Source of the DNA: Isoetes taiwanensis
Taxonomy: Eukaryota > Streptophyta > Lycopodiopsida > Isoetales > Isoetaceae
DNA: 64,000 nt
NCBI GenBank assembly: GCA_021234155.1
Contig: JAJEKV010000034.1
Coordinates: 2,730,001 to 2,794,000, forward strand
Direction of reading: 5' to 3'
Every line of letters begins with the position of its first letter. Position 1 is the stretch's first letter. This document shows positions 25,361 through 38,550 of the stretch, piece by piece. The notes under the pieces are model-generated. The model did not search any database, had not been told where the DNA came from, and was given only the letters and a program-made list of their open reading frames with translations. Position numbers and translations under genes: made by a program.

Positions 25361-28300
25361 TTTTCTAATGTCCTTAAAAACACTACTGTAACATTATATA
25401 TATTTTAAATTTACAAAACGGTCACCACTGTATTACCTGGACACACTTTATGATACATCGACTAATTTCACCATTCTGGAGTAATTGCGTGCACCGAGCG
25501 TCGTAGGTGAGGGTAACGGCGCAGGCACAATGTGTCATTCAGGAAATGGGCGTCTCGGTTTCGGCGACGCGCCGTTTGTTGGGTGAACATGGCTGGTCGT
25601 CAGATGGTCAATCATGATGGTGGCCATCCGCATGAATACCAGAAACATCGCTGGTCATTTGGTTGTAAATCGCCATCGCCAGCGCTGCGCCAAATAATAC
25701 CATTAATCCATTCCCGATATTGCATTATCGGCGTCGTGGGCAAGAGTGGCGAGAGAGGACGAGGGATGACCCGGCGCCGAAAGTGATGCGGATATATGCC
25801 AAAATTCCCAACCGGTGATTTCCGGAGTTTTGGTTGAACCTTCTGAAAATGTGATGGTTAGCGGGAGTGGGTGTATGGAGTTCCCACCATGATCCATTAT
25901 ATTCAATTTGCTTGGTTGCATACTACAAAAGCTTTCCGCGTTCGACTTGGTGGCGTTTCAAAGGCTCTGTATTGTCATATCAAACACCAACTAAGAGCTT
26001 AGATGCTCCTTCTTCTTCGCTTCAATAAGAGCGGTTATCTCATTACGGAATTGGCGGGGAACCAAAGGAAATATTAACACATGACATACAACACTCCACG
26101 CATATATGATATCAAAATATCCATACATCCAAGCGTTACTTATCCTGACATGTTATAGGTAGCAAAGTTACACAAATTAGTTCCTATAAACACAAATTGA
26201 TGTATTATTTTGTTATTTTACAAGCACCTTAGGTATCCTTACCTACATGTTCTGATACAAACATTTCACCTAATTCACATTTAGTGCTCTTGCCTATCCA
26301 CAACTTTCCCTATGAAAACTTAAAATTATTGAAATCATATCCGAACCTAAATGCCTTATAAAAGTATTGTAAAGTTCCAGTAAAATAAAACCCACGCTTG
26401 ACTAACAACAAGTTAATATAAACTCCACATAACTACCTACCAGAGCTAGCAACATGATCTTAACACCGGCTGTTCATAGCATTATATTTAAACCCTTATC
26501 TTAGGTCCATTTCACACATGTTCATCAAAATCAACTTGAAATTTCTAGAATATGAACATAGCGGTTTAAACCACATAAACGTTAATTCACTAATAGCGAC
26601 CTTGCCTAGAGCCTACAAATGGAAAAACACGTTTCCTATGATCCACATTTTGCTAAAAAGCCCGGAAACTTAGCCTTGTTTACTATCTTCAGTTAATATT
26701 TATTATGGGAATGAAATTAATGTTTATGTTTGGACCTTTAAACATTCAATTGAGAAAATTACAATTTAGCCGTTATTACTCATTGGGGTACATTTGAAAG
26801 CACCCGTATGAATTATAACTTCTAAAGGGGTGTTATGCATGCATGTGAACGTTTCTCTTCTGGAGCTCACTATAGTTTGAGTTTTATTACGGTTTGGAAT
26901 TTTATACAAGTTGTGGTTGTATAATCCACCCCTCTGGATGCTATTCATAGAGTTTAGGATGTGAATATTTAATGTGTGTGAGGGTAATTTGCAAGTCGTA
27001 AGGAACTTCTTACGCTAATTAGATGCGTCAATAGGGCTTTGACAGTGGCGGCCGGCTTCTTTCTGAAACATTGCAATCTGGCGTGCCATTTGTTCTCTGG
27101 AGATTTTCTGCTTTTCATTGTTTTTACTGCGCGTCCATTTGTTCTGCCGCATTCCTCACGGTTCTCTCTCTACGTTACAGTGCATGAAAAGGTGAAGGTA
27201 AAAAAACTTTTCGTTCTTGGCAAATTATCCCTGGGGCGCTGCGACAATGAAAGTGACCTCCTTTCCGTATCGTCGGCCGACCAGAGGGACTTTCCCTTAT
27301 CTAAAAGTTGAATTAAGCTTTTCCGTTCTACAATTGGTGTTAGCAAACCTTGGCGGCGTAAGCCAGGCATTTCTTGGAACTTGTACTTGTGAGATTCAAC
27401 CAGCTCTTAATGTTCTTCAATTTTTAGCGTACACAAACCCTCTGGGGCCTCACAGATCTTTCACGAAATTTTAGCTAACCCGTGTCTCTTCCACATAAGC
27501 AAAATCGATGTAGCGCTACTTAGGCTGGGATAAGCACTTACTAGAATAGTAGAGGTTAACGGAAGGATCAAATAACATAATACCGTGGCAAAATGCAAAG
27601 AAGTCGGTATAAGCACTTAAGCGGCCAAGCGCGCACGCTTTGTTTGTGAGCCCAAGTTGTAGTGGGCGGATTACTTGCGTAAGTTGAAGGCTGTACGCCG
27701 TAGACAAATTTGGAGAGTGCGGTATATGATTCGACTTTGCGGTGGTGAGCAGACATAGGCGATTGAGATTAGAGCTTTACAGCGCACAAACGGCAATGCG
27801 CAAATTTTGTAAAAACCGCGTGAATTGCAAAATTCAATTGTGCGGATCTAAGTTTTGGCATTCTTTTGTTTCAGGATTTTCCACATGGAGCCTGTGATGT
27901 GAATACATTACTTACCAGACCAAATGCCATTCTTTCCAAGCCGTGCCCGACAATTCTATGTGCACACCCTCCGTGCATCCCTGCTTACATGGATTGCTTT
28001 ACTCGACCCTCTACCATTTTGTGATCATGTTGACCCTGTAATCCTCAGCTTTGGCATTTCCGAAGCATCCCATGATCTACATACGCACCATATGGTGTTC
28101 ATACTACCGGCTGGAAATCCACAAATTTCTCTTTCTCGGCCTCAACAAACTATGTGAATTGACAAGTTCTCCAAGATTCCCCCATACATATTCGATCCTA
28201 TTGTGCAGGAAGAAAAGAGGTAGAAGCGACACAGGAACAGAGTCACATACAGAAGAAGGTAGACTCAACAACTGAGAAATAGAATAGGCGGAGGAAGGAT

Positions 28301-30385
28301 GTGGTCCTAGTATTTGGCGAAGAGCATGTCGTTGCCCTTCTTTCATGTGCTAGATGTGAGATGATTCTTCGAATTCGAAGAAGCCCAAGCAAGGAGTATG
28401 GGTTATGGTGAAGGTATCTGAAGTTGTTGCTACTTATCACGATTTTAAGAAGGATTCAAAGGCATCGCGAGGGAAAAAGTTCTCTTATGTTTTCAAGCAA
28501 TACGGTGATGTGACGTGGAGCGATACCGGGTAATGATAGGAGGAGTCATGCCCTGCCCGGCTCACGAATGAGTACTTTGGTGAAAAGAGGATAGCGTCAC
28601 GAAAACATGATATTCATCTCTGCGTACAGTGACTTGGAGGAGGAGTGAGACACTTGAAGGCGGCAAGCACTGCGGTGGTCAAAGAAAGAGAGCGCTGATT
28701 ACGTCTTCTCGAAGAAAAGGCCAAGCAAATGGCTTTAACATTGATGGAGAGGATGTCATGAAGCAAGGCCAAGAGTTAGATAAGATTTCGCAGCGAGTGA
28801 AGAGGTCGACATTCTTAGACTTGGGTGCCGTTTGCATCCTTGACTTCAAAATGTAGATGTCAAAATATTGTTGATTTTGTGTAGTTACGTTGTTACTTGA
28901 CCTATGTCTACTTGTTTTCATACTACGTTAATCCATTGTTTTCATACTTGTTTTCATACTTACATTAATGTTTTACGCTATTAGCCCGATCCATTTGGAT
29001 TCGATACACGCACTTTGGTATTTGGAGTTCTTAATAGTGCAATGGGGAGATATATTTAGATGCGGTAGTGTGGTTATTGGAAGGTGGCATTAGGGCCGTC
29101 ATCTATCAATCTGGAAATAGGTTATTGATACTTTTGTTGGAGTAAATCTTGAAAAGAAATGAATATCTGTCTTGATGATTGGTTGGAGTAAACATCAAGT
29201 TGCGTCTCATTATCTATCTAGAAATGCATTTTCTCGAATTGATCTTTCAAGCAAAATCATGTATGGAGAGCCTTCAATATTTCAAAGCTAATGATTTGTA
29301 TGGCAATTAATGCTTTAAATATGCTGAGGTGTGGTATGCCCTCTCTTCGTTTATCACTTGTTTTTGCCTTTCATTTTGGTGAACAATGACTTCCTTGTGC
29401 TTAATTAGTTTCTGGCATGTTGGGTAGCGTCACGAATAGGACCATGGATAAAGCTAACCAACTCCTTTTAAATTCAGGGCTTTAAAAATAAATACAGGTA
29501 CAAGTAATTCCGGTGAGCAATGAAATGCAGCTATCCATATGATGATTGCTTTTTAAAGGTTGCATATGAGTCCAGGGATTGCGGTATTTGGCATGAAATT
29601 GCCAATTAAACCAACAACACCTTTCTTAAGCTTTTTCATGATAAAGACTATTCAAAATCTCTACGTAAGACAAAGTACACGCCACGGTGATTCAAAGTTA
29701 GTAATACGTATCTCGGTCGAGGAGGTTGATTATAGTGAGGATGGAAGCGGTTCCATACTTGAGCGCACAAATGTAAATGACGTAATGGAGACAAATGATA
29801 TAATTTGCAAGTGAAGACAAACACAAAGTTTTTATACATCCATAACAGCGGCTTTCTTTATGCAAGTAAAACAAACCGACATGTCACCATTTGGTTGGAA
29901 AATATATAGCATGTTTGCGCTCTGAGGAAAAGGCTTGATTGTTAGAAGTTGATTCTTGAACATCCAAGCATTAAGCTACATTATTCAGTTCAGCGTGAAC
30001 TTTCACACATCAAATTGTTTTGCAATGAGTTGTTGTTCCTATTGAAATGCCTTTCTTCGACCAGCCAGTCTTGAGATGTCTTGTTTTTAAATAAGGCATT
30101 AGCAATGGCATTCGCCGTGCATGACCCTCCTGCATCATTCAAAGTAAATGCGTGGTGTCATGCAGTGCATTACGGCGAATCCATTGTCGCGCCAAGCCTC
30201 TTCTGGCGTGAGAGATGTACCATGCAACCTATGTAAACCATATTTGGCAATGGCCTTAACAACTCTGAAGTAACATCGGTGAACTCTTGGATTCTTATTT
30301 CTTATCGCGCAGCTCTTAACTCCCTTTAGGTGAACTACATGGAGTATGACTAAGCAACCCCAGATGCCGGATGTCATCAAAAGAA
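25361..30385. other. Intergenic DNA, no recognised gene
   Basis: A GC-richer islet at 25500-25790 stands out from its A/T-rich flanks. Elsewhere frames are short. At 28909-28975 the phrase TGTTTTCATACT occurs three times. No RNA gene or domain recognised. Confidence 0.4.
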
Positions 30386-30389
30386 TCTA

Positions 30390-31110
30390 CGTAACTGTAT
30401 TACAAATGTTATGCATGACCAAGCAAGTGACCTCTGATTCTTTATTTTACCAGTCCATATCAATCCCGTTTCAACAAAATTCTAAATCTTGCTTTCAAAG
30501 CGCTTAAAAGCTTGCTCCAGCGGCAGCTGTTTTGCCGGTTTCAGAAATACTCTTCACGAGGAGGCCATCTTTATGTCATAAAATGACTTAACATGTAGCT
30601 GCGGAGGATAAGGCATCCCCGTGGCGGTATGGTTGTATGTAGCCATTTATAATCTTTTGACCACTGTACGACCTCTGAAACATGCGTCCGATCATGAATA
30701 CTACCGGGCCAACGCAAATCAAAATCCCGGTTCAAGCAATTCCACAAAGCCTCAGGCTGGCCAGCAAATTGGAAACCTTTCTGTTGTAATATTCTTGAGG
30801 GAACTCTTGAGGAGCAATGATATGAATATGGTTTGCCATCAGCGCACCCGATCACTTGTGGGATCCATGTATCAATTCAAGTCCATTGTTTCTTCATCGT
30901 TAGGAGATGGCCAGAAATGTACAAACTTTTCAACTTAGCATTAATATTGATGTGAAGTCCATGGCCCGACCCTCTTGCAGCGTATTAGCGCCAACCTACT
31001 CAGTCTGAATAAAACTATACCTCTCGGTGTATCCCTGTTGCAAATCTTGTTAATGCCATCATTATTCGTTTCTCCAGCGGATCACTTTTGTCACGATTTT
31101 GTATCTTTCT
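30390..31110 (-). pseudogene. PIF/Harbinger transposase (DDE nuclease), frameshifted
   Basis: Reading the minus strand from 31110 leftward, several frames together give the family order. A KRIMMALTRFATG stretch is followed by the region ending in WPSPND. Next come IGCADG (about 30853-30841, first catalytic Asp), HIHIIAPQEFPQEYYNRK (about 30833-30780) and WPGSIHD (about 30710-30690, second Asp). ALKARFRILLKR (about 30503-30467) and LVMHNICNTV (about 30424-30393) complete it. Known PIF/Harbinger nucleases have DGTH-, HD- and VERAFG-type motifs in this order. The VERAFG block, with the third acidic residue, is not readable here. A frameshift lies between IGCADG and HIHII, with more further on. 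It is not functional as read. The family call is firm because independent motifs fall in order on one strand. Confidence 0.8.
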
Positions 31111-31210
31111 TCATCTTGGGCCCAAGCATTTCTACAAGTAAAAGAAAGTTTCTTGAAACGCATTCTCTTCTCGAAATTCATGTTCACTATATATGCCTAA
31201 CAAAATCCGA

Positions 31211-32517
31211 TCAATCACGGCCCCTTCGTATGCCCAAAGGAAGTGCGGGGGCAGTTAGCTTCGCCCAGCCAAGAGTGCTTTCAAAGGGGCGGAGAAGCCT
31301 TACAGACTTTGACGATTTAGGATTTGCATGCGCTGCGAAATCTTTGTCATCTATGAACATGTGAATGAGTTGCATTAGAACAATCGAACAAAAGAAGTTT
31401 CCTTTTCTGAACAACGATACGAGAATTGTGATCCTCGGAATTTTGAGAACAACATCATTGATGGTTTCATCCTCGAAATTTGAGATTGCCTCCATTTGCC
31501 TACATATCCATGAATTCCTGAAATTTGATTTCAAGGAGGCGCAGAACCTGAAACGGACAAGCGGCTGACTTACGTTCGGTGAGTTCGGGCGGACGGTGGC
31601 CCGGCTTCAAGTTTTGGCGGTGTTTGATTCAACGTGCGATGGCATATTGTTCCACCTCTTTGACCAAGTATCAATCTCGGGCACCCACCTCCTGCGGCAA
31701 AAGCACGCCCCACTTAGCTGATCCCAGACCGGTCAGGGATGAGGTTTGTTCGGGTTAAACTACAATTCCGGTGAGTTAGCGCATTACGCCAGAAAAATTC
31801 CGATAGATTCCGGTGGGGAGCGGAGAATATCCGGCTATTTGGAAATAAAAAAGTAGGAAAAATTTCCGATTGGTTTAAAAGCACCTGTGCTAGCGAGTTC
31901 GTTCATTCAGTAAAGTGCGATCCCAGCCTTAAAACCATCGGATCTACAATTTCATGAATCTATAGCCCTGAAAGTGGAATGGGGCATGAAAGAGATGGCA
32001 ATCGCCATCAAACGGCCGAGCAGGGATGTAGGACAGTTGGTGCTCCCAATAACAACGTTCGCAGCATCGAACTGTTTGGCTTTGGTAATTCTTGTGCATT
32101 TCTTTCCGACCAGTTCTATTCTGCGCATGCCGGAGGTGCTAGACTGGTGGTACATGAAATTCAGAGCGTTTGGAGCGGTATCTGCTTAGCCTATTTTTTG
32201 TAGGTTGGAACAGTATAGATGCCGGATGTCTGGGTTTTGAACAGCCAATGTTCCTGGATGCTTGCCAATGAACGTGTTGCTCTTCCTCGCGACTTTGAAG
32301 TGCTCATCCAGAAGCTTTCAGGGAACGAGGGTAAAATGATTAACTGTCGAACCCATTTCTTCGTTTGCCCTCCGCCATAGCAATAACTCTAGCGCCTCCT
32401 TTCTTCCATTACCGCGCATTCAATATCCATAAATGCCATTTGCATCAATCTGCCTGCCTTTTCCCAAATCTTTTGTTGTTTCCCCACAGTTTCTGCAGCA
32501 TTTTCAGGTGAAGCCAT
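31211..32517 (-). pseudogene. Possible upstream part of the Harbinger element
   Basis: Upstream of the transposase on the same strand are two readings. One opens at 31534 and contains MEAISNFEDETINDVVL. The other starts at an ATG at 32517 (MASPENAAETVGKQQKIWEK) and continues, after a one-base shift near 32390, into a reading containing KVARKSNTFIGKHPGTL. PIF/Harbinger elements usually carry a second, Myb/SANT-like ORF and an N-terminal transposase region, so position makes these candidates. I do not recognise either domain with certainty, and no terminal inverted repeats were found. Confidence 0.3.
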
Positions 32518-32578
32518 GTCTGGCTGTGGATGCTCATATGGAGTAAAACAGACCACGGCATCAAGCGAGATGTTTGCC

Positions 32579-32768
32579 AGGTCTGTGGTGCGGCTTTATA
32601 ACAGCATTATGATACGAGCCATGACGATGCTGGAACGAATTCTAGAGATAAAGAGGCAGAAATTATTTTGAGCATGTCAGGTCTGTAGTGCGGCTATGAA
32701 ATTATGATGCAGGCCATAAATTGCTGAGAGCTGGTGGAGATAGAGGCGAAATTATTTTTGAGCATGTG
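32579..32768. repeat. Tandem duplication, two ~95-bp copies
   Basis: AGGTCTGTRGTGCGGCT opens both copies (32579 and 32679) and ATTATTTTTGAGCATGT-type sequence closes both. The copies differ by substitutions and a roughly 10-base length difference. Confidence 0.85.
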
Positions 32769-32893
32769 CACAGGTATATAATAATCCCAACCGTCTATCT
32801 GATCACCAGGCTACAATGGGTATTTTTGTTTTCTATTTTGTTGCAGTTTTGGAATTGTGAGTTGAGAAAGTATTGCAGTGGTGGTAGCTTCAT

Positions 32894-33406
32894 GTGCATC
32901 TGCAGCCAGCGGTGCATTTTTTATGGCTCAAATGTGCTGAGCTCAATCAAATGGCTGATGCAGGTGAAATGGCCCTCTTAAAAATGGCCCACTCTTTTTG
33001 GCAGCTGCCACAGGAAAGTACACCATTAGGACAGAATCAGAGATGTCGTAGCTTCTTCACAAGTGTTCGGAAAGAAATGAGAGATGTAACATGCAGTTTA
33101 TCAGCACCACCTTTCCAGCAGGAGCTGACCGAAATGTATAACGGAACAGAACCCTATCACGAGGTTGAGTCAGCATCCAAGATTGCAGAGGATTTGCATA
33201 GGTGGCATGTCTTTGGGTGCTGTATCATGGGAAACACATGGAGACAAATGAATAGGAGTGGTGGAAAATCAAATTCTGGAGAGAAGGTGGTGAGAATTAC
33301 CCGGATGCCTTTTATACCGATTCTTATGTGTGCATATTCATACTTCTTACATTCTAAAGCATTGTATACATTCACTTGGTTATTGGGTACCCTGGGACCT
33401 ATTTGA
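32894..33406 (+). other. 170-codon open frame, unrecognised; possible exon
   Basis: One of the longer uninterrupted frames in the window, in DNA that looks cleaner than its surroundings. It starts with ATG at 32894; an inner ATG at 32951 would give a start MADAGEMALLKMAHSF. A splice-donor-like AAG/GTGGTGAG lies near 33286-33291, so the coding part, if real, may end there. The amino acid composition is ordinary for a plant protein, and I recognise no domain or transit peptide. It may equally be chance. Confidence 0.25.
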
Positions 33407-33499
33407 TCGGGGCACTTGACAGATGTAGTTGATAAGTATTCATCTACACTGCCACACTTAAAAGGTTTGCAGAATGGAGACACTGCAGGAAGTGCAATT

Positions 33500-35910
33500 A
33501 AACAGGTAACAACTTTCTGCTGTTGGTCACAAAAAAGTTTTTGTGAGCAGAATTATCAATAGCATTGGAAAAATGCAAATTAAGTACTTGATAAATAAAA
33601 AAAACCAGCACGGAAGAAGAGCTTTTGCTTGCGTTCGCAAATCATTAGTTCCTGTTTGTGGAGATAAAGATGCCAGCTAGAGTTAATGTGCTGTACAATT
33701 TGAACATATACCACAAGACCAAATAATCCCAGCAAAGGAATGTCAAATAGTAAATTTACTTTCTGAGTAGGGAGATGAATACTAACACAATCCTTGGAGG
33801 ACATGAATTTTTGCACTTATAACACTGTGTTTCATTCTTTTTCATAGGCTTCAAGGAAGAACACTTGTAAGTTGGACCCTTAGTCTGCCAACAATCAGGA
33901 CAGAAATTTGGAACAGAACAAAACAGATGTTTTCTTGTTTCTCAATCACACATTGCACAAGGTTGTCTTTAAGTAAGTACTTTACTGCTGACTCATTTGA
34001 TTGTTCGCTGTACATAAAATCTGACACATTGCATATTTCAATCAACATTATTTATCATATGGCTCAGCTGATGTGTCACTTTATAGCTCACCATGTGTCT
34101 GGCTAATGTATATTATAAAGGCGCACACATCCCACTTGTAGTTAGTTCGTTTTCTCCTGCTTGTATGTTGCATCTGCTTTGATCACTAGCGTTTGACAGG
34201 ATCTCTTCTTTCTAGCTATTCAAATACCTCTATAGCATTGTTATTTCTTTTTGCTGTCCGTAATATTGGGAAATGATATGTTTTGGCAGGCAAATGCATC
34301 TTCATGCTAAGTTTATGGTTCAAGCTGAATGTTGCCTGGTTCCTGGTTTCTACAGTCATCAAGGTTGTTTCTGATCCATCTTTTTTACTAGCTTGTTTTG
34401 CTGTTTGGCTGTAAGTTTGCCAAAATGACCAATGCTACATTACATTTTTCTTTTTCCATTTGACTCGGCATCAGATTCCTTAAGTATTGTCATGCTTAAC
34501 TGGCGGCCTTTCTGAACTGAAAATTGAGGGTTTGTGTATTACTTGTATTTGCATTTATAAGGATTTTATAAGCAGGTCCCTCGCATGTCTGGTAATGCAT
34601 GTGAATATATAGCAAAGCTCTATGTTTTTTCTGTACAGGAATGTGCTCAAGCCCATAACATGGGGGAGCATCCTTCTTCTGGAGGAATCTCTGTCTCTTT
34701 CGAGAAATTCTAATGTTACAGCACAAATATAGGTTTGACAATATTATTAACACCATCTGGTATCGTGAACATTCCTGAGTGTTTGCAGGATGGTGACATA
34801 AGGATGACAAGGAAGTATGTTTTGTGAGCAAGAAATATTATTATTACATAATGAAGTGAATGGAATGTTACCAAAAGTAATATTTATGACTATATGTGAT
34901 GCTGGCTATTTCAAGCTGGATATGTAAATAGTGGCTCGTTACATTTGTGTAGGGACCTGTGGCTTGCCAGAAGTTTTATGCGTGATGCTATCGCTTAAAA
35001 GATGCGTTCGCTCTCTAGCCTGCAGTTTATTTAAGCAAGTTATTATATGTGTTATTTCTTAATTCAGTTCCAGTTATTTTGGGATTATTCTGTTGCAGCT
35101 ACCTGTCTTAAGCTTGCATCTCGACTTACAGCGATTGTCTGGAGGGGTATGAAACACCTCATGTGTAAGCCAACCCTCATAGTTTTGAGTAAATCTTTTA
35201 TTTGTCTGCTAATGCAAATGACTTGCCTTTGGCAGGGATCATCTTGGAGACCTCTGTACCTTGTCAAGCTCTCCTGCTGCAAAGTTGTTGATAAAGTGCT
35301 TGAAAATTAAACAAAACTTCTTAAAGGGAGGTGCCACAGTGATTCTATTGTATTGGGCGCATAACAAAACGAGGTTGGCTTAATATTGTAAAAATCAAGA
35401 ATATTGAAAAGGCAATACCAATAATACTAGCAGCTCTTGTTGAAGCCTCATTAATTCATTGTCAGAATAGACATGTGAGTAATAATTTTACGCATAATAA
35501 GGCATCACCCTATACCATTTGTAATGATATGGATTGAGTGCTTGATTGAGGGGATCGAAAAGAAGATGAGAGGTTAAGGCTTGAGGATTGCGGTTGAGGT
35601 GCCCTTTTGGGATTGATGCTTTTGCATCAGGAAAAAAGGTGGTAGAAATGAGTTTATATGTAAAATGCGGTATTTTTAGACTTTACAAAGGAAATGGGTA
35701 TCGCTAACACATGCAAACAGTTTCCGTTGCACACCAAATCATTTTGAACCACGGCTTGATTGCTTGATTTAATTTACCATAATGTATACGAAATACGAGA
35801 GACATTTAAAACTTCCCTTTATGAAGGATTTAGGTTATTTCAAAAAGCGACATCTGGCGAGTTAAATTGAACCAGCTGCGGGATGTTCATCTTTAGCATC
35901 ATAAAATTTT
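33500..35910. other. A/T-rich sequence with weak exon-like signals
   Basis: Around 35097-35240, a TTCTGTTGCAG acceptor-like site, a GTATGA donor-like site and a second TTTGGCAG acceptor frame two short stretches. A phase-compatible join gives a reading containing DHLGDLCTLSSSPAAKLLIK, but a stop lies upstream in the same frame. No protein family is recognised. The rest holds only short frames. Confidence 0.25.
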
Positions 35911-35914
35911 TGTT

Positions 35915-36440
35915 ACCACTCCAAAATAAACAAATTGTATTATTTTCCTTATACTAAATGAATATGATATCACATCAAATGTGGTGTGACATGGCCTGGC
36001 AGTTATAACACTGAATCTAGGTTGTAGTCCCTTAGATGGAGGCTTAGTGTAAGAATACCTTTATATCTCAAAATTCCGAGGCCATGTAAAAGTGTAATGT
36101 ACATCACGGCTTAGAATGAGTTATATACACTACATCATTTAGTCTTACATTAAGACCCTCATAACATTAATAGAACCTAGTGGAAGTTGAATCCTTTGGT
36201 TATAGCATAATCATGGGGTCAAGCCTTGAGAACATTAATACCGATGATTTGAATCATTTGGTCATTAATAGAGACCAATGGAAGTATGAATCCCTTTGCT
36301 CATAACTTGAATCATGTGGTCCAGCATGAACGTATCTACAAAGACCCAATGGAAGTTGAATCCTTTGGTTCATAAAGCTTGAATATCTGGTCATGGCTCA
36401 CCATTGTTGAAGCCCATGCTGTAATACCGAGATAAAATAT
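35915..36440. repeat. Long direct repeat, copy 1 (~0.5 kb)
   Basis: Colinear with 38550-39070. Shared landmarks in order include ATGAATATGATATCA, CCCTTAGATGGAGGCTT, CATAACATTAATAGA, GAATCATTTGGTCATT and GAAGCCCATGCT. Differences are substitutions and many short indels. It could be an LTR pair of a non-autonomous retrotransposon, but the copies lack matching TG/CA ends and no primer-binding site follows this copy. A plain segmental duplication is the safer description. Confidence 0.85.
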
Positions 36441-38550
36441 GATGTTACTTGCAGAGGTAACCGCAGTATATTCATGCTTGAAGTATTCAAGCCTAAAAAG
36501 AAACCTTGTGGCGAGGGAGATCAGCTTCTTGTGTATGCAAGCGTACATTCGTTTCATTATTCAAAGCAACTCACCATAGCCAAATGATTTTTAATGTTTG
36601 TTCGATTTAGCGTGGATATTTTGAAAGGCGGAAGTCTACCATAAACCTAACAAATTTGCGCGCGGCCGGTGGCGTTGCCCGGCGATGTGGGACTTAAACG
36701 GTCGACTCCCACGGTACTTCAGCCAGATGAGGTTGTTCACAATGATTGCATATAACCGGTTGATTGTTCCTAAGGGCCTTAAATCATCATATCATGCTTC
36801 GATGGTCGACCCTAGCGATGCACAGTTTGCCTTTCACCTCGGATCCATGCCTCTTTCTTTGTATTACACGCGGGTCCATCCTGGCATTTGTTGTGTTTTT
36901 TGACCAAATATGCTTCCATAAAGAGAGTTCCCGTTCTTAGAAGATATGCATCGGTCACCAAAGGTGTTGAAATCAATAGATGGGTCAATATGGTGATCTA
37001 CTTGAAAAAGCAGACTTCCTTTGACAATGGCAACAAAAAAACATTGATAAAGCAAAATCTTTGTCCGAGCATACAGTGGTTCAACAAATGCAAAGGTTCA
37101 ATTTCTTCTTTCTTTCCACGGTTTCTTCTATACTCTTTCATGATTGATCTAATTTGAAACGTAAACACACCATGGTAAGGTGCTCATAGAGACAGGGCAT
37201 CAATCGACCTCGGTGATGAAAGGCGATGCTTGAAGAATTAGATACACACACATCAAGGCGTGAGCAATAGAATTTTTTGTTGGATAATTTCCAACCTTCT
37301 ATTCTTTGGTAATCAGTAACATTAGGGCGTGGACCTACGGCACCAAATAACCCGGTTAACCGCGCCCGACCACGGTGTAGATATTGTTATGCAAGGAGCA
37401 CATCCTTGTTTCCTCATGTTTGATCAGCTAAGGAAGGATGGGCCATCTCCCGCTGTGTGGCCTACAAATTGCCTTTGCATCCCACCTTTTCATGACCCGT
37501 TTGTCCAATCTATAAGTGGGTGTTGAGTACCTATTTCTTTTAAACATGAAGCACCGTGTTGAAGCTTTGCTTTTGCCTGATGAACCTGATATGTTTGATG
37601 GTAACACCATTAAAATGCCAAAGAATTTTTTTCTTTTTCCTGGAGTTGCAATACCCTATACTGGAAGAAGACTGATGTTTGTGAGCTTTCTAACTAATAT
37701 TCCAAATTGTGGAAAGGATATATTTTTGGATCAGTGCGACACTTCTTCAATTCCTTAAATCTATTACTCTGTGCATAGGTCTGGTTGTTTCACTTTTAAG
37801 ACCTCCCAATTTCCTACATGTTCTTCCTTGCATTTTCTATAGTTGCCAAGATAATATCCATGGCGTTTCCTCGTTTGATAATTGTATGCAATCTATCTTT
37901 TGTAATATATCACGGTTATAAGGCTGCTATGGTTTGGGCTTAGCGTCTAGAGCCTATGGTTGATAGGAAGAACTCACCACCGCGTCTCTCATTTGCGGAC
38001 AATATAAGCACTTGACATATTGAGGACAATTTGTTTCGATACGAGTCTCCCAATTTCCTTCATGTTCTTCCTTGCATTTCTATAGTTGCCAGATAATTTA
38101 GTGGCATTTCCTCGTTTTGATAATTGTATGCAATCTATCTTTGCTTAATATTTGGATTAAGACCGAGGTTGATCACTAGAGCCCGTGGCTATTGTTATGG
38201 CCTCAACATATCATACAAAGTACATCTCTCATGTTTGACATATTTGAATAGTTCCTTGATATTAACCAACTCTTGCATATCTGAAGTTATGGAATATTGA
38301 GACGATGCGTCTGGGGGAAATTTTGAACAAGATGCAACAATGTGATAATCACGGATTGCATCCTCACTGATCCACCATCGAAGGTGGACCAATATATGAA
38401 GATTGCAATCATATTTATCTAGATCTAAGTATAAAACACGACTATCGACATGTAGTGCTAGGCTCTTTTGGCATGTACGTAAAAGTGATTGTTCCCTTAT
38501 AAGTTGAAATATGGGAATCTTCTGATCAAGGATCCGTTATGGAAGAATCC
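36440..38550. other. Spacer between the long direct repeats
   Basis: Contains several open frames of 60-89 codons (for example plus 36888-37157, plus 37516-37758) without recognisable domains. A tandem duplication lies at 37780-38200. Confidence 0.4.
37780..38200. repeat. Tandem duplication, two ~180-bp copies 250 bp apart
   Basis: Both copies contain CTCCCAATTTCCT, CATGTTCTTCCTTGCATTT, CTATAGTTGCCA and GATAATTGTATGCAATCTA in that order. They start near 37800 and 38045. The copies differ by short indels. Confidence 0.85.
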
